From: Mycobacterium sp. ITM-2016-00318
GTDB lineage: Bacteria > Actinomycetota > Actinomycetes > Mycobacteriales > Mycobacteriaceae
DNA: 64,000 nucleotides
NCBI RefSeq assembly: GCF_002968285.2
Contig: NZ_CP134400.1
Coordinates: 1,674,001-1,738,000 of the forward strand
Direction of reading: 5' to 3'
Shown: positions 35,221 through 44,690 of the stretch, piece by piece
Layout of the letters: every line of letters begins with the position of its first letter
Position numbering within the stretch: position 1 is the stretch's first letter
Program-made: the position numbers and the translations under genes
The notes under the pieces: generated by a model
What the model was told of the DNA's origin: nothing
What the model saw: the letters and a program-made list of their open reading frames with translations, nothing else
The model's database searches: none

Positions 35221-37391
35221 CCGGGGCTTTCGCGCGCTTCCAGCTTCGTTCCCTCGATGTCGACGTCGGGGACGTAGGTGTCGAACCACTTCGAGTGCGC
35301 CCACATCCTGTTGCCCAGAATGCTCATGATCGCCGGAATCAAGGTGAGCCGGACGACGAACGCGTCCAAGAAGACGCCGACGGCCAACGTCAGCCCAACC
35401 GATTTGATGATGGGATCGCCTCCGGCGAGGAAGGCGACGAAGACGCCGAACATGATCAGGGCCGCGGCGGTGACGACACGTGCGGAGAGGCCGACGCCGT
35501 TGCGCACCGCTTCCAACGCATCGTCGGTCTTGGTCAGCTCTTCCTTCATCCGGGAGACCACGAACACCTGATAGTCGCTGGACAGGCCGAAGATGATCGC
35601 CAGCACGATGATCGGAAGAAAGCTGATCGTTTCGCCGGGCGTGACACCGAGAAGATCAGCGCCCCAGCCCCATTGGAAGATCGCGACCTGAACGCCCAAT
35701 GCCGCGAACACCGAGAGGAGGAAGCCGACGATCGAGGTGACGGGCACGAGCGCAGCCCGGAAGGCAACGGTCAGCAGGATGAACGCGAGCCCGACGACCA
35801 CCACGAGGAAGATCGGCAGCGCAGCGGCGAGCTTGTCCGAGGTGTCGATGTTGGACGCGGTGGTGCCGCCCACGAGAATCGTCGCGCCGGTGTCGCCCTC
35901 GATGGTGGCCCGGTCGTCCCGGATTCGGTTGACCAGATCGGCGGTCGCGGTGTCATTCGGTCCCGTCGTCGGGATGACCTGGATGATGGCGGCGCCGTTC
36001 TGGCTGGCCGCGGGTGCGGCGGTGACCACTCCGGGTTCCTGGCGGAGACGCGATGCGATGGCCGCGACCGCATTGGGATCGTCGGCCCTTGTGACGTCGG
36101 CCACCACGAGAAGAGGACCGTTGAAGCCCGCGCCCATGTGCTCCGAGGTCAGATCGTAGGCCTTGCGCGAGGTGTTCGACTCCGGTTGCGAGGCGCCGCT
36201 GGGCAATCCGAGATGCATTCCGAAGGCGGGCAGGCCGAGCACGACGAGTGCGGCGGTTCCAGCGATCAGCAGCCGCTTGCGCGTGGCCACGACGAAGCGT
36301 CCCCATTGGGCGCCGAGGGTGCGGTGCGGGGTGAACGCCGCCACCTGAGCCGTTTCCTTCGCGCGGTCGAACGGCGTCGGGATGAACTTCGCGACGCGAT
36401 CTCCCGCGAAACCGAGCAGCGCCGGCAGAAGCGTCACCGCGATGAGCAAGGCGATGAGGACCGACACGGCGGCCGCGACGCCCATATAGGTGAGGAAGGG
36501 AATGCCGACGATCGACAATCCGCACAGCGCGATGATCACCGTCAACGCGGCGAATACCACCGCCCCGCCGGCAGTGCCGACCGCCAGCGCGGCAGACTCC
36601 TCCTTTGGTCTCAGCAGGAGCAGATTGTTGCGGTAGCGGTTCAGGATGAACAGCGCGTAATCGACGCCGCACGACAGCCCCAGCATCAGCGCAAGAGACA
36701 GCGCGGCGGTCGGCATATCGACGAGGGCGGCGACGGCGAAAATGCCGAGCGCGCCGATGCCGACACCGATGCACGCCGTGATGATGGGCAGCCCGGCGGC
36801 GACGACGGCGCCGAATGTGAGCAGCAGGATCAGGAACGCGACGACGATGCCGATGATCTCGGGCAGCTCGGGAACGCTGACCTTGTAGCCGGGAAACACG
36901 CTGCCGGAATACTCGACCTGCACCCCGGCCAGCTGTGCGGGTCGCATGGCGGCCTGCACCGCTGCGAGCGGGCCGTCATCGACTTCACCCGGCTGGGCCT
37001 TCCATTGCACCGTTCCCAGCGCGACCTGGCCATCCGGTGATACCAGCCGAGTCTGCGTGGGCCCCGCCGCGACCGCGATCTGGGGAATCGAGCGCAGGTT
37101 TGCGATCGATTCGTCGATGCCGGCGGCCAGCATGGGATCGCTCAGCCGGGCCCCGGGCCCGGCGGCGAAGGTGACCTGCGTCTGCGCGCCGCTGAAAGCG
37201 GGCAACTTCTGCTGAAGCTGCTCGACGGCCCGTTGCGATTCGGTGCCCGGAATCGTGAAGTCGTCGCTGGGCTCACCTCGCAGGCCGACGCCGGCGAGGG
37301 CGACGCCGACGAGCACGGCAAGCCATGCGCCGAGCACCAACCGGCGACGACGAAAGCAAAAGCCGCCGATGGCGTACAGGTACTTCGACAT
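35199..37391 (-). CDS. MMPL/RND family transporter
   Basis: 730 residues from ATG 37391 (MSKYLYAIGGFCFRRRR), preceded by GAGGTGAAACGA. It has one helix, a periplasmic domain, a bundle of five or six helices at about 160-350 (MLGLSCGVDYALFILNRYRN), a second periplasmic domain at about 390-510, and a final bundle including IFGLSSDYQVFVVSRMKEEL. It is shorter than MmpL4/5 and closer to the YdfJ-type MMPL exporters found in many actinobacteria. No MmpS or regulator is adjacent. It runs into the frameshifted monooxygenase convergently, with 22 bases of overlap at the stops. Confidence 0.9.
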   Translation of the reverse strand: MSKYLYAIGGFCFRRRRLVLGAWLAVLVGVALAGVGLRGEPSDDFTIPGTESQRAVEQLQQKLPAFSGAQTQVTFAAGPGARLSDPMLAAGIDESIANLRSIPQIAVAAGPTQTRLVSPDGQVALGTVQWKAQPGEVDDGPLAAVQAAMRPAQLAGVQVEYSGSVFPGYKVSVPELPEIIGIVVAFLILLLTFGAVVAAGLPIITACIGVGIGALGIFAVAALVDMPTAALSLALMLGLSCGVDYALFILNRYRNNLLLLRPKEESAALAVGTAGGAVVFAALTVIIALCGLSIVGIPFLTYMGVAAAVSVLIALLIAVTLLPALLGFAGDRVAKFIPTPFDRAKETAQVAAFTPHRTLGAQWGRFVVATRKRLLIAGTAALVVLGLPAFGMHLGLPSGASQPESNTSRKAYDLTSEHMGAGFNGPLLVVADVTRADDPNAVAAIASRLRQEPGVVTAAPAASQNGAAIIQVIPTTGPNDTATADLVNRIRDDRATIEGDTGATILVGGTTASNIDTSDKLAAALPIFLVVVVGLAFILLTVAFRAALVPVTSIVGFLLSVFAALGVQVAIFQWGWGADLLGVTPGETISFLPIIVLAIIFGLSSDYQVFVVSRMKEELTKTDDALEAVRNGVGLSARVVTAAALIMFGVFVAFLAGGDPIIKSVGLTLAVGVFLDAFVVRLTLIPAIMSILGNRMWAHSKWFDTYVPDVDIEGTKLEARESPGQLAASR

Positions 37392-37462
37392 TCGTTTCAC
37401 CTCGGGGTACATAGGAGAGGGGGAAAATGTTGAGTCGTTCATTCCCGAGTGGGGGGAGTCTT

Positions 37463-38347
37463 ATGCGCCGGTCGGCTGCGTTGCGGTGTGAGCTTTCACA
37501 CTGGACTTCGGTGGTTGCGGTGATCGCTGTGCTTGCGTGCTTCGGGTTCTACGGCGGCGCCAGGGCCTCGGCGAGCGGTGTCGACACCACAGGTGCACTG
37601 CCGTACGGGGGCCTGAACCGTACCTATGTGCTGCACGTTCCTCCGGGCGTCGAACGCCCAACGGGTCTGGTCATCAACATGCACGGAGCGGGGATGACCG
37701 CAGGGGAACAGGCCGCGCTGTCGAACTACAACGCCGTCGCCGACCAGCACGGATTCGCGGTGGTTTACCCGGACGGGATCGACCTGAGCTGGGCGGACGG
37801 TCGCGGCGCATCGACACCCGACCGTCAGGGCGTCGACGATGTCGGCTTTCTCGCGGCGCTGGCCGATCGGCTGACCGCGGATTACAACATCGAGCCCGGC
37901 CATGTGTTCGCGACCGGGATGTCAGCCGGGGCGTTCATGGCAGGGCGGCTGGCCTGCCAGCGTGCCGACCTCGTGTCGGCCATCGCCCCGGTGGCCGGAT
38001 CGCTCGGTTCCGCCTACCCCTGCAATCCGTCGGAGCCGGTGTCCGTCTTCGCGACCAACGGCGTCGCGGATCCTGTCGTGCCGTACGCGGGCGGCACCAT
38101 GGTGGGCCGCGGCGGAGCCAGCGACATCGTCGCACCGGCGGCGCTGGCCGGTCGGTGGCGCGCTCTGGACAACTGCCCGGGTGCGCCCGTCGAGGATTCT
38201 CCGAGCGCCGGAGTGCGGCGTTCGATGGCCGCAGGATGCGCCGGCGGCACCCAGGTCGTGTTCGTCAGCGTCGAGGGCGGCGGACACGAGTGGTTCGGGG
38301 GCACGTCGCAGGCGAGCGGCCAGTTCTTCGCCGATCAGCTGCGGTGA
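37463..38347 (+). CDS. Secreted esterase, PHB depolymerase/LpqC-like
   Basis: 294 residues from ATG 37463, preceded by GGGGGGAG. A signal peptide is clear (VVAVIAVLACFGFYGGARAS). The alpha/beta hydrolase has nucleophile Ser in FATGMSAGAFMAG, acid Asp in NGVADPVVPYAG and His in VEGGGHEWFGG. The oxyanion region is VINMHGAGMTAGEQ. The family includes polyhydroxybutyrate depolymerases, feruloyl and acetylxylan esterases and mycobacterial LpqC-like proteins. No lipobox Cys follows the signal, so it is probably released or loosely bound. It stands between the MMPL gene and the DUF808 gene. Confidence 0.85.
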   Translation: MRRSAALRCELSHWTSVVAVIAVLACFGFYGGARASASGVDTTGALPYGGLNRTYVLHVPPGVERPTGLVINMHGAGMTAGEQAALSNYNAVADQHGFAVVYPDGIDLSWADGRGASTPDRQGVDDVGFLAALADRLTADYNIEPGHVFATGMSAGAFMAGRLACQRADLVSAIAPVAGSLGSAYPCNPSEPVSVFATNGVADPVVPYAGGTMVGRGGASDIVAPAALAGRWRALDNCPGAPVEDSPSAGVRRSMAAGCAGGTQVVFVSVEGGGHEWFGGTSQASGQFFADQLR

Positions 38348-38387
38348 CCGCGGAGCCGGTAACCTCCAATTCGATGAGGGAAATGCG

Positions 38388-39332
38388 ATGAGCGCCGGAC
38401 TGTTCGGCCTCCTTGACGATGTCGCCGCGATTGCCCGGCTGGCCGCAGCCTCGGTAGATGACATCGGAGCCGCCGCCGGGCGGGCGACGGCGAAGGCCGC
38501 GGGGGTTGTGATCGATGACACCGCGGTCACCCCTCAGTACGTGCACGGCATCGCCGCAGCACGCGAGCTGCCGATCATCAAGCGGATCGCCATCGGATCG
38601 CTGCGCAACAAGTTGCTGTTCATCTTGCCCGCGGCGCTGCTGCTCAGTCAGTTCGTGCCGTGGCTGCTGACCCCGATCCTCATGCTGGGCGCGACCTACC
38701 TTTGCTACGAGGGCGCCGAGAAGGTGTGGGGTCGTATCAGCGGACACGACGCGCACGCCGGACCGGTGGCGGTGCGGGGCGAGGACGCCGAGAAGCTCAT
38801 GGTCACCGGCGCCATCAGGACGGACTTCATCCTGTCCGCCGAGATCATGGTGATCGCCCTCAATGAAGTCGCGGACCAGCCATTCCTGCCCAGACTCATC
38901 ATCCTTGTCATCGTCGCCCTCGTGATCACCGCCGTCGTCTACGGCGTCGTGGCCGGCATCGTCAAGATGGACGACGTGGGGTTGAGCCTGACCCAGCGTT
39001 CGTCGGCGTTCGCGCAACGCGTCGGTCGCGGCCTGGTTGCCGGCATGCCGAAGCTGCTCGCGGCACTGTCGACGATCGGCACCGTGGCGATGCTCTGGGT
39101 GGGCGGCCACATCCTGTTGGTGGGAGCTGACGAGCTCGGCTGGCATGCGCCCTACGGCGTCGTGCACCACTGGGAGGAAGCCGTTCATCACATCGGTGGC
39201 GTCGGCGGGGTGCTGGCGTGGCTGATCAACACCGCCGCGTCAGCGGTGATCGGCTTGGTCGTCGGCGCCGTCGTCGTCGCGATCATGGGGGTGATCCACC
39301 GGATCAAAGGGCGCTCGCAGCAACCGAACTGA
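38388..39332 (+). CDS. DUF808 membrane protein (YedI-like)
   Basis: 314 residues from ATG 38388 with GAGGGAAA upstream. The opening MSAGLFGLLDDVAAIARLAA is the DUF808 signature, followed by DDTAVTPQYVHGIAAARELP. Four to six membrane helices follow (FILPAALLLSQFVPWLLTPI, FLPRLIILVIVALVITAVVY, LSTIGTVAMLWVGGHILL and others). Function is unknown. It is 40 bases downstream of the esterase and 15 bases before the PAS-ANTAR gene, and may be read through into the signalling island. Confidence 0.85.
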   Translation: MSAGLFGLLDDVAAIARLAAASVDDIGAAAGRATAKAAGVVIDDTAVTPQYVHGIAAARELPIIKRIAIGSLRNKLLFILPAALLLSQFVPWLLTPILMLGATYLCYEGAEKVWGRISGHDAHAGPVAVRGEDAEKLMVTGAIRTDFILSAEIMVIALNEVADQPFLPRLIILVIVALVITAVVYGVVAGIVKMDDVGLSLTQRSSAFAQRVGRGLVAGMPKLLAALSTIGTVAMLWVGGHILLVGADELGWHAPYGVVHHWEEAVHHIGGVGGVLAWLINTAASAVIGLVVGAVVVAIMGVIHRIKGRSQQPN

Positions 39333-39347
39333 TGTAAGAATCGCCTC

Positions 39348-40031
39348 ATGACGAAGCCGAATCCGGCCCGCCGCGGGGAGGCCGAGCTATCGCCTTCCGC
39401 GGCTCCGCACCTGAACGTCGGCAGTTTCCGTTTCTGGTTCGTCGGACAACGGTGGGAGTGGTCCGACGAGGTGGCCCGGATGCATGGCTATGAGCCCGGC
39501 TCCGTCGTGCCCACCACCGAGCTGCTGCTCTCGCATAAACACCCCGACGACCGTCAGCACGTGCAGGACCTCCTGGATCACCTTCTGCATTTCGGCGGGT
39601 CGTTCTCCAGCCGCCACCGCTTCATCGACACCGCGGGCGGTCAACACACCGTGATTGTGCTGGCCGATCGGATGCTGGACAGCAACGGCGCGGTGGTGGG
39701 CAGCGAGGGTTATTTCATCGACCTCACGGACACGTTCCATCAGGCTCGTCGGCAGGTCCTCGACGACTCGCTGCCAGAACTGTTCGAGGCGCGTGCGGCC
39801 ATCGAACAAGCGAAGGGTGCCCTGATGCTCGTCTATCGCATAAGCGCCGACGCCGCCTTCGAGATCCTGCTGTGGCGCTCGCAGCAGACCAACACCAAAC
39901 TGCGGGCGCTGGCCAGTCAGGTCGTCGCCGAACTCGACACTCTGCGGTACCAGCCTGACAGCCTGCGGCGGGAATTCGATCATCTGCTGCTGACCGTGCA
40001 CGACCGCGTCGGCAAACCCCGCGAACGTTAG
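39348..40031 (+). CDS. PAS-ANTAR signalling protein
   Basis: 227 residues. A PAS-like fold covers about 25-130 (FRFWFVGQRWEWSDEVARM, then YFIDLTDTF) and a C-terminal ANTAR domain about 150-205 (EARAAIEQAKGALMLVYRIS then AFEILLWRSQQTN). ANTAR domains bind RNA hairpins and relieve transcription termination, so this is a one-component sensor acting on mRNA, a common mycobacterial type. The ligand of the PAS domain is unknown. It begins MTKPNPARRGEAEL and lies just upstream of the STAS / hybrid-kinase cluster. Confidence 0.85.
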   Translation: MTKPNPARRGEAELSPSAAPHLNVGSFRFWFVGQRWEWSDEVARMHGYEPGSVVPTTELLLSHKHPDDRQHVQDLLDHLLHFGGSFSSRHRFIDTAGGQHTVIVLADRMLDSNGAVVGSEGYFIDLTDTFHQARRQVLDDSLPELFEARAAIEQAKGALMLVYRISADAAFEILLWRSQQTNTKLRALASQVVAELDTLRYQPDSLRREFDHLLLTVHDRVGKPRER

Positions 40032-40167
40032 CGACGGTGTTGTTGTCCACCGAAGCGTCACAAACCTGCAGGTTTCGGCCACAACGATCTTGGTCATAAG
40101 GCTTAATGTGAAATCTGGGGTGGCAACGGGGGCTGTGCTGGCCGGATGAGCGGAGGTGAACGGGCGC

Positions 40168-40533
40168 GTGGCGCTCCTGGAAGTGAAGAAGGATGTTCGC
40201 GAAGCGGGGGTCATCGTGTTCGCGGACGGCGAAATCGACTCCGGCACGGTCGACACCTTGGTCTCCCACCTCGACGCCGCGCTCGAGGAGGCTTCCGGCC
40301 ATCCCACCCGAATCCTTATCCTCGAGTTGGGTGACGTGACCTACTTCGGGAGCGCGGGCCTCAACGCCGTCCTCGGTTGTTACAAGAAGGGTCTGGCCGA
40401 CGACGTGTCGGTACGTGTCGTCGCCAGCAACGCCGAAGTGATCATGCCGATCGAGGTCACCAAGCTCGACAGACTGCTCAAGCCTTACCCAACCGTGATG
40501 GACGCGCTCGACGGCACTGACGGAACGCAATGA
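40168..40533 (+). CDS. STAS-domain anti-sigma factor antagonist
   Basis: 121 residues from GTG 40168 (VALLEVKKDVREAG); GGAGG lies 11 bases upstream and an alternative GTG at 40156 falls inside it. The STAS fold shows VIVFADGEIDSGTVDTLVSH, and the phosphorylation loop reads VTYFGSAGLNAVLGCYK, where the Ser of the (D/G)SAGL element is kept. Such proteins bind RsbW-like kinases when unphosphorylated and release a sigma factor. It overlaps the giant hybrid gene by 4 bases (ATGA), so the two are coupled and probably partners. Confidence 0.88.
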   Translation: MALLEVKKDVREAGVIVFADGEIDSGTVDTLVSHLDAALEEASGHPTRILILELGDVTYFGSAGLNAVLGCYKKGLADDVSVRVVASNAEVIMPIEVTKLDRLLKPYPTVMDALDGTDGTQ

Positions 40534-43500
40534 CCGGCGACGCAGAGCGCGGTTTTCCGACCGCGGTCTTCGGCGCTGACCTTGATGTGGGCCGAGACCT
40601 GGCGCAAGTGGATTGGTCGGCGACGCCGCTGGGTTCTCCGTCAGGCTGGCCGCAAAGCTTGCAGACCGCCGTTTCCATCCTCCTGTCATCCCGCTTCCCG
40701 ATGTGGATGGCGTGGGGGCCGGATCTGACCTTCTTCTGCAATGCCGCCTATCGGCGCGACACGCTGGGCCGGAAGTATCCCTGGGCGTTGGGTAGGCCAG
40801 CCAGCGAGGTGTGGTCGGAGATCTGGGACGACATCGGCCCGCGCATCGACCGGGTGCTCTCCACGGAGCAGGCCACCTGGGATGTCGGACTTCTGCTTTT
40901 TCTCGAGCGGTCCGGCTACCCCGAGGAGACCTACCACACGTTCTCCTACAGCCCACTGCGAGACGACGACGGCCGCGTCGTCGGTATGTTGTGCGTCGTA
41001 AGCGAGGACACCCTGCAGGTGATCGGCGAGCGCCGAATGGCCACGCTGCGAGACCTCGGGTCGGATCCGAGCGTGATCCGCTCCGAACAGGAGAGCGTGA
41101 CGTTCGCCCATCGGCAACTCGAGCAGAACCAACGCGACCTTCCGTTCACGGCAACCTATCTCTTCGACGACGGTGGGGACGCCCGCCTGGCGGGAGCGAG
41201 TGGAATCGCCGCCGGGCATCCCGCCGCGCCAGCGGTGCTGCCGGCAGACGGGGCGGCGGTCTGGCCGGTGCAGCAGGTGTCGCGCGGCGAGTCGATGCTG
41301 GTCGACCTTGTCGGCGCACCGTTCGCCGATCTGCCGACCGGTGACTGGCCCGAGCCGCCGGTCAAGGCTTACGTGGTTCCGCTGACAGTTCAGGGTGGGG
41401 CGCCCAGCGGCTTCCTGGTGGCCGGGCTGAACCGCTACCGGCCGATCAACGAGCGCAATACCGGCTTCGTCGCATTGGTGGCGGCCTACATCGCCGCGGG
41501 GATCGGCAGTGCGAGAAGCTTCCGGGCTCAACAGCGACGAGCCGAAGAGCTCGCGGAGCTGGACAGGGCGAAGACCACGTTCTTCTCCAACATCAGCCAC
41601 GAGTTCCGTACCCCGCTGACGTTGATACTCGATCCCATCGCCGAGCTGCGCGGCCGGTCCGGCGGGCTTGCCGATGACGTACGGCAAGACCTGGATGTCG
41701 TGTGGCGCAATGGCCTACGGCTCACCAAACTCGTCAACACGCTGCTGGATTTCTCCCGTATCGAGGCGGGAAAAGAGCAGGCCCGCTACGAACCGGTGGA
41801 TCTCGCGGCCGTCACCGCCGAATTGGCCAGCGTCTTCCGGTCCGCGGTCGACCGCGCCGGACTCGAGTTCGTCGTCGACTGCCCTCCGCTCGACGAACCC
41901 GTCTACGTCGACCGCGATATGTGGGAGAAGGTGGTGCTCAACCTGCTTTCGAATGCGCTGAAGTTCACCTTCGACGGTTCCGTCGGGGTCATGGTGCGCA
42001 GGCAGGGTGAGGAGGCGGTCGTCACCGTCGTCGACACGGGTATCGGCGTGGCGCAGGACGAGATGCCGCGACTCTTCGAGCGATTCCACCGCATCGAGTC
42101 CGCTCATGCGCGCTCGAATGAGGGCAGTGGAATCGGGTTGGCGTTGGTGCAGGAGTTGGTGAACCTGCACGGCGGCACCATCTCGGCCGAGAGCACCGAA
42201 GGCAGCGGAACGTCGTTCACCGTCCGGTTGCCGTTCGGGTTCGCACATCTGCCCGTAGACGCCGTCGTCTCGACGCGACAGACGCGGGCGGCGTCGGGTC
42301 TCGCCGAACCGTTTGTCCAAGAAGCACTTCGATGGATGCCAGGTGATGTTTCCGACGCAAGTACCGAAGGCGTCGTTGATCTCCTTTCCGACGCCACCGT
42401 GGCTCATGCGCCTGGAGCCGCATCGACGACACATGTGCTGATCGCCGACGACAACGCCGATATGCGGGAATACCTCGGGCGACTGTTGAGAGGCGCCGGT
42501 CACCGCGTCGACGCGGTCAGCGACGGCCAGGAAGCCTTGGAGGCCATCCGTGCCGACGTTCCCGATCTGGTCGTCAGCGACGTGATGATGCCGAGGCTGG
42601 ACGGGCTGGCGCTTGTCGCCACGTTGCGCTCAGATCCACGGACTGCTGCGGTACCGGTTCTGCTGCTGTCGGCGCGCGCCGGGCAGGAGGCGTCGATCGA
42701 AGGGTTGCAAGCCGGCGCAGACGACTACCTCGTCAAGCCCTTCGCGGCCGCTGAACTGCTTGCCCGGGTGCGGGGAATCATCGAGTTGGCGCGACTGCGC
42801 AACCACCACGCCCGTTGGCGCACCGCACTTGTCGACTCTCTGCAGGAGGGGTTCTTCGTGTGCGACGAGGTCGGCGCTGTCATCGAGATCAATGCCGCGT
42901 TCGCCGAGATCACGGGTTACGGCACCGAGGGGTTGCCCTATCAACCGCCGTTCGCCTGGTGGCCGTCGGCCGAGAGCGACCCTGAGGCGCGCAGGCAGAT
43001 CGACGCCGCGTTCGCGGAGATGCTGGAAGAGGAGCACGGCAGCTTTACGATCCCGATCAACCACCGCGAAGGGCACCGCTTGTGGGTGACGGTGAACTTC
43101 AATCACGCCGAGGATCCGGACACCGGACGGCGAGTCATGGTCGGCACATTCCGTGACGTCACCGCCGAGCACTACACCGTCCAGCGCGAAAGCGCGCTTG
43201 CCTCTCTCAATCAGCAACTCGCTCAAGCGGACACACTCGACGACGCGATGCGCGCAGCCGCAGAGGAACTGCGGCGGCTGTGGCGGGCGCATCGCGTATG
43301 CGTCGTAACTGTGTCGCCCGATAGCGCGGAAACCGACGCGCCGCAGTTCATGTCTGTAGGTGAGCCTGCGCAGTGGTCGCATCTGCCGCCGCGCACGCAG
43401 CAGATGATCAGGGCGCTCGGAGAGGGCGATCTGCTCACGCCCGACACGTCGCAGCCCGGGATGGCGGGCATCGCACTGCAACACCCCCGCGGGATCCTTG

Positions 43501-44690
43501 TGCTGCACATCGAACTCGCCGAGCGGCGGCCGTTCACCGACGAGGACGACATGTTGCTCACGGTGCTGGCAGGCAGGCTCGGCCAGGGTCTGCAGCGGGT
43601 GCATCAGCTCGACCAGCAGCGGGAGACGGCGCTGGCGCTGCAGAACGCGATCCTGGGTCCGTCCAACCTGCCGAAGGGATTCGCGGTGCGCTACCAGCCC
43701 GCCGCCCGCCCGCTGCAAATCGGTGGCGACTGGTACGACGTCGTCGATCTCGACGACGGCCGTATCGCGCTGATCGTCGGCGACTGCGTCGGGCACGGGC
43801 TGCCCGCGGCGACGGTGATGGGCCAGCTCCGGAGCGCCTGTCGCGCGTTGCTTCTCGAGGAACGAAGCCCCAGCGCCGCGCTGTTGGCGATGGATCGGTT
43901 CGCCGCCCGGCTCTCCGGCGCGCGATGTACCACCGCCTTCTGCGCGGTGCTCAGCCCCGACACCGGTGAGCTGGTGTACTCCAGCGCGGGTCATCCACCC
44001 CCGATCATGGTGTTGGCCGACGGCACGACCCGATTGCTCGACGGTGCGCGCGCCACGCCGCTAGGGCTGTCTCTCGATCGATCGCGGCCCGAGCGCCGGG
44101 AGACCCTGCCTCCGCGCGCAACCCTGCTGCTCTATACCGACGGACTGGTCGAGCGCCGCCGCGAACCGCTGGACACCGGCATCGCCCGCGCCGTCGAACT
44201 CGTTGCGAAGAACCGCTCCAGCGCGCTCGACGACCTCGCCATGCAGGTGATGTCACGGCTGGCGCCCGGCGATGGCTATCAGGACGACGTCGCGCTTCTG
44301 CTGTACCGCCAGCCCGCCCCGCTCGAACTCGAGTTCCCCGCTGAGGCAAGCAATCTCGCCCCGACCCGCGCGGCGCTTAAGGGCTGGCTGTCCCGCGTGG
44401 GGATGGACGAGGATCAGACGCTCAAGGTGCTCATCGCCACCGGTGAGGCGCTCGCCAACTCGATCGAACACGGGCACCGGGTGATCACCGGGGGAGCGAT
44501 CAGCCTGCGAGCGATCGCGCTCGCCGATCGGGTGCACGTCACGGTCGTCGACGCGGGTTCGTGGAAGCCGCCCGTGGCGGCTGCGCATCGGGGCCGCGGC
44601 ATCGCGCTGATGCGTGCTCTGATGCAGGACGTCACCATCTCGCCGCGTGCCAGCGGCACCACCGTTCACATGCACACAAGGATCGCGTGA
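40530..44690 (+). CDS. Hybrid sensor kinase / receiver / SpoIIE phosphatase / RsbW-like protein
   Basis: 1386 residues. Order read from the sequence: PAS (about 20-165, LGSPSGWPQSLQTAVSIL), GAF (190-335), HisKA (His357 in ISHEFRTPLTLIL), HATPase (455-575, NLLSNALKFT), receiver (634-750, DD640-641, Asp684 in VVSDVMMPRLDG, Lys in YLVKPF), PAS (757-885), GAF (890-1035), PP2C/SpoIIE phosphatase (1040-1245: GGDWYDV with Asp1067, GDCVGHGLPAA, YTDGLVERR, QDDVALLLY), and an RsbW-type HATPase (1255-1386, Asn1310 in GEALANSIEHG). All catalytic motifs look intact. It joins phosphorelay sensing to sigma-factor partner switching in one chain, beyond the PAS-phosphatase-kinase-STAS plan of Rv1364c. STAS genes overlap both ends. 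Confidence 0.92.
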   Translation: MTGDAERGFPTAVFGADLDVGRDLAQVDWSATPLGSPSGWPQSLQTAVSILLSSRFPMWMAWGPDLTFFCNAAYRRDTLGRKYPWALGRPASEVWSEIWDDIGPRIDRVLSTEQATWDVGLLLFLERSGYPEETYHTFSYSPLRDDDGRVVGMLCVVSEDTLQVIGERRMATLRDLGSDPSVIRSEQESVTFAHRQLEQNQRDLPFTATYLFDDGGDARLAGASGIAAGHPAAPAVLPADGAAVWPVQQVSRGESMLVDLVGAPFADLPTGDWPEPPVKAYVVPLTVQGGAPSGFLVAGLNRYRPINERNTGFVALVAAYIAAGIGSARSFRAQQRRAEELAELDRAKTTFFSNISHEFRTPLTLILDPIAELRGRSGGLADDVRQDLDVVWRNGLRLTKLVNTLLDFSRIEAGKEQARYEPVDLAAVTAELASVFRSAVDRAGLEFVVDCPPLDEPVYVDRDMWEKVVLNLLSNALKFTFDGSVGVMVRRQGEEAVVTVVDTGIGVAQDEMPRLFERFHRIESAHARSNEGSGIGLALVQELVNLHGGTISAESTEGSGTSFTVRLPFGFAHLPVDAVVSTRQTRAASGLAEPFVQEALRWMPGDVSDASTEGVVDLLSDATVAHAPGAASTTHVLIADDNADMREYLGRLLRGAGHRVDAVSDGQEALEAIRADVPDLVVSDVMMPRLDGLALVATLRSDPRTAAVPVLLLSARAGQEASIEGLQAGADDYLVKPFAAAELLARVRGIIELARLRNHHARWRTALVDSLQEGFFVCDEVGAVIEINAAFAEITGYGTEGLPYQPPFAWWPSAESDPEARRQIDAAFAEMLEEEHGSFTIPINHREGHRLWVTVNFNHAEDPDTGRRVMVGTFRDVTAEHYTVQRESALASLNQQLAQADTLDDAMRAAAEELRRLWRAHRVCVVTVSPDSAETDAPQFMSVGEPAQWSHLPPRTQQMIRALGEGDLLTPDTSQPGMAGIALQHPRGILVLHIELAERRPFTDEDDMLLTVLAGRLGQGLQRVHQLDQQRETALALQNAILGPSNLPKGFAVRYQPAARPLQIGGDWYDVVDLDDGRIALIVGDCVGHGLPAATVMGQLRSACRALLLEERSPSAALLAMDRFAARLSGARCTTAFCAVLSPDTGELVYSSAGHPPPIMVLADGTTRLLDGARATPLGLSLDRSRPERRETLPPRATLLLYTDGLVERRREPLDTGIARAVELVAKNRSSALDDLAMQVMSRLAPGDGYQDDVALLLYRQPAPLELEFPAEASNLAPTRAALKGWLSRVGMDEDQTLKVLIATGEALANSIEHGHRVITGGAISLRAIALADRVHVTVVDAGSWKPPVAAAHRGRGIALMRALMQDVTISPRASGTTVHMHTRIA

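Noticed and set aside
35112..37040. Long open reading frame (642 codons) on the plus strand opposite the MMPL gene
   Set aside because: Low-complexity, His/Arg/Glu-rich translation antisense to a well-supported transporter; a by-product of high GC3.
42630..43994. 454-codon minus-strand frame inside the giant kinase gene
   Set aside because: Antisense to a gene with conserved domains throughout; no family features.
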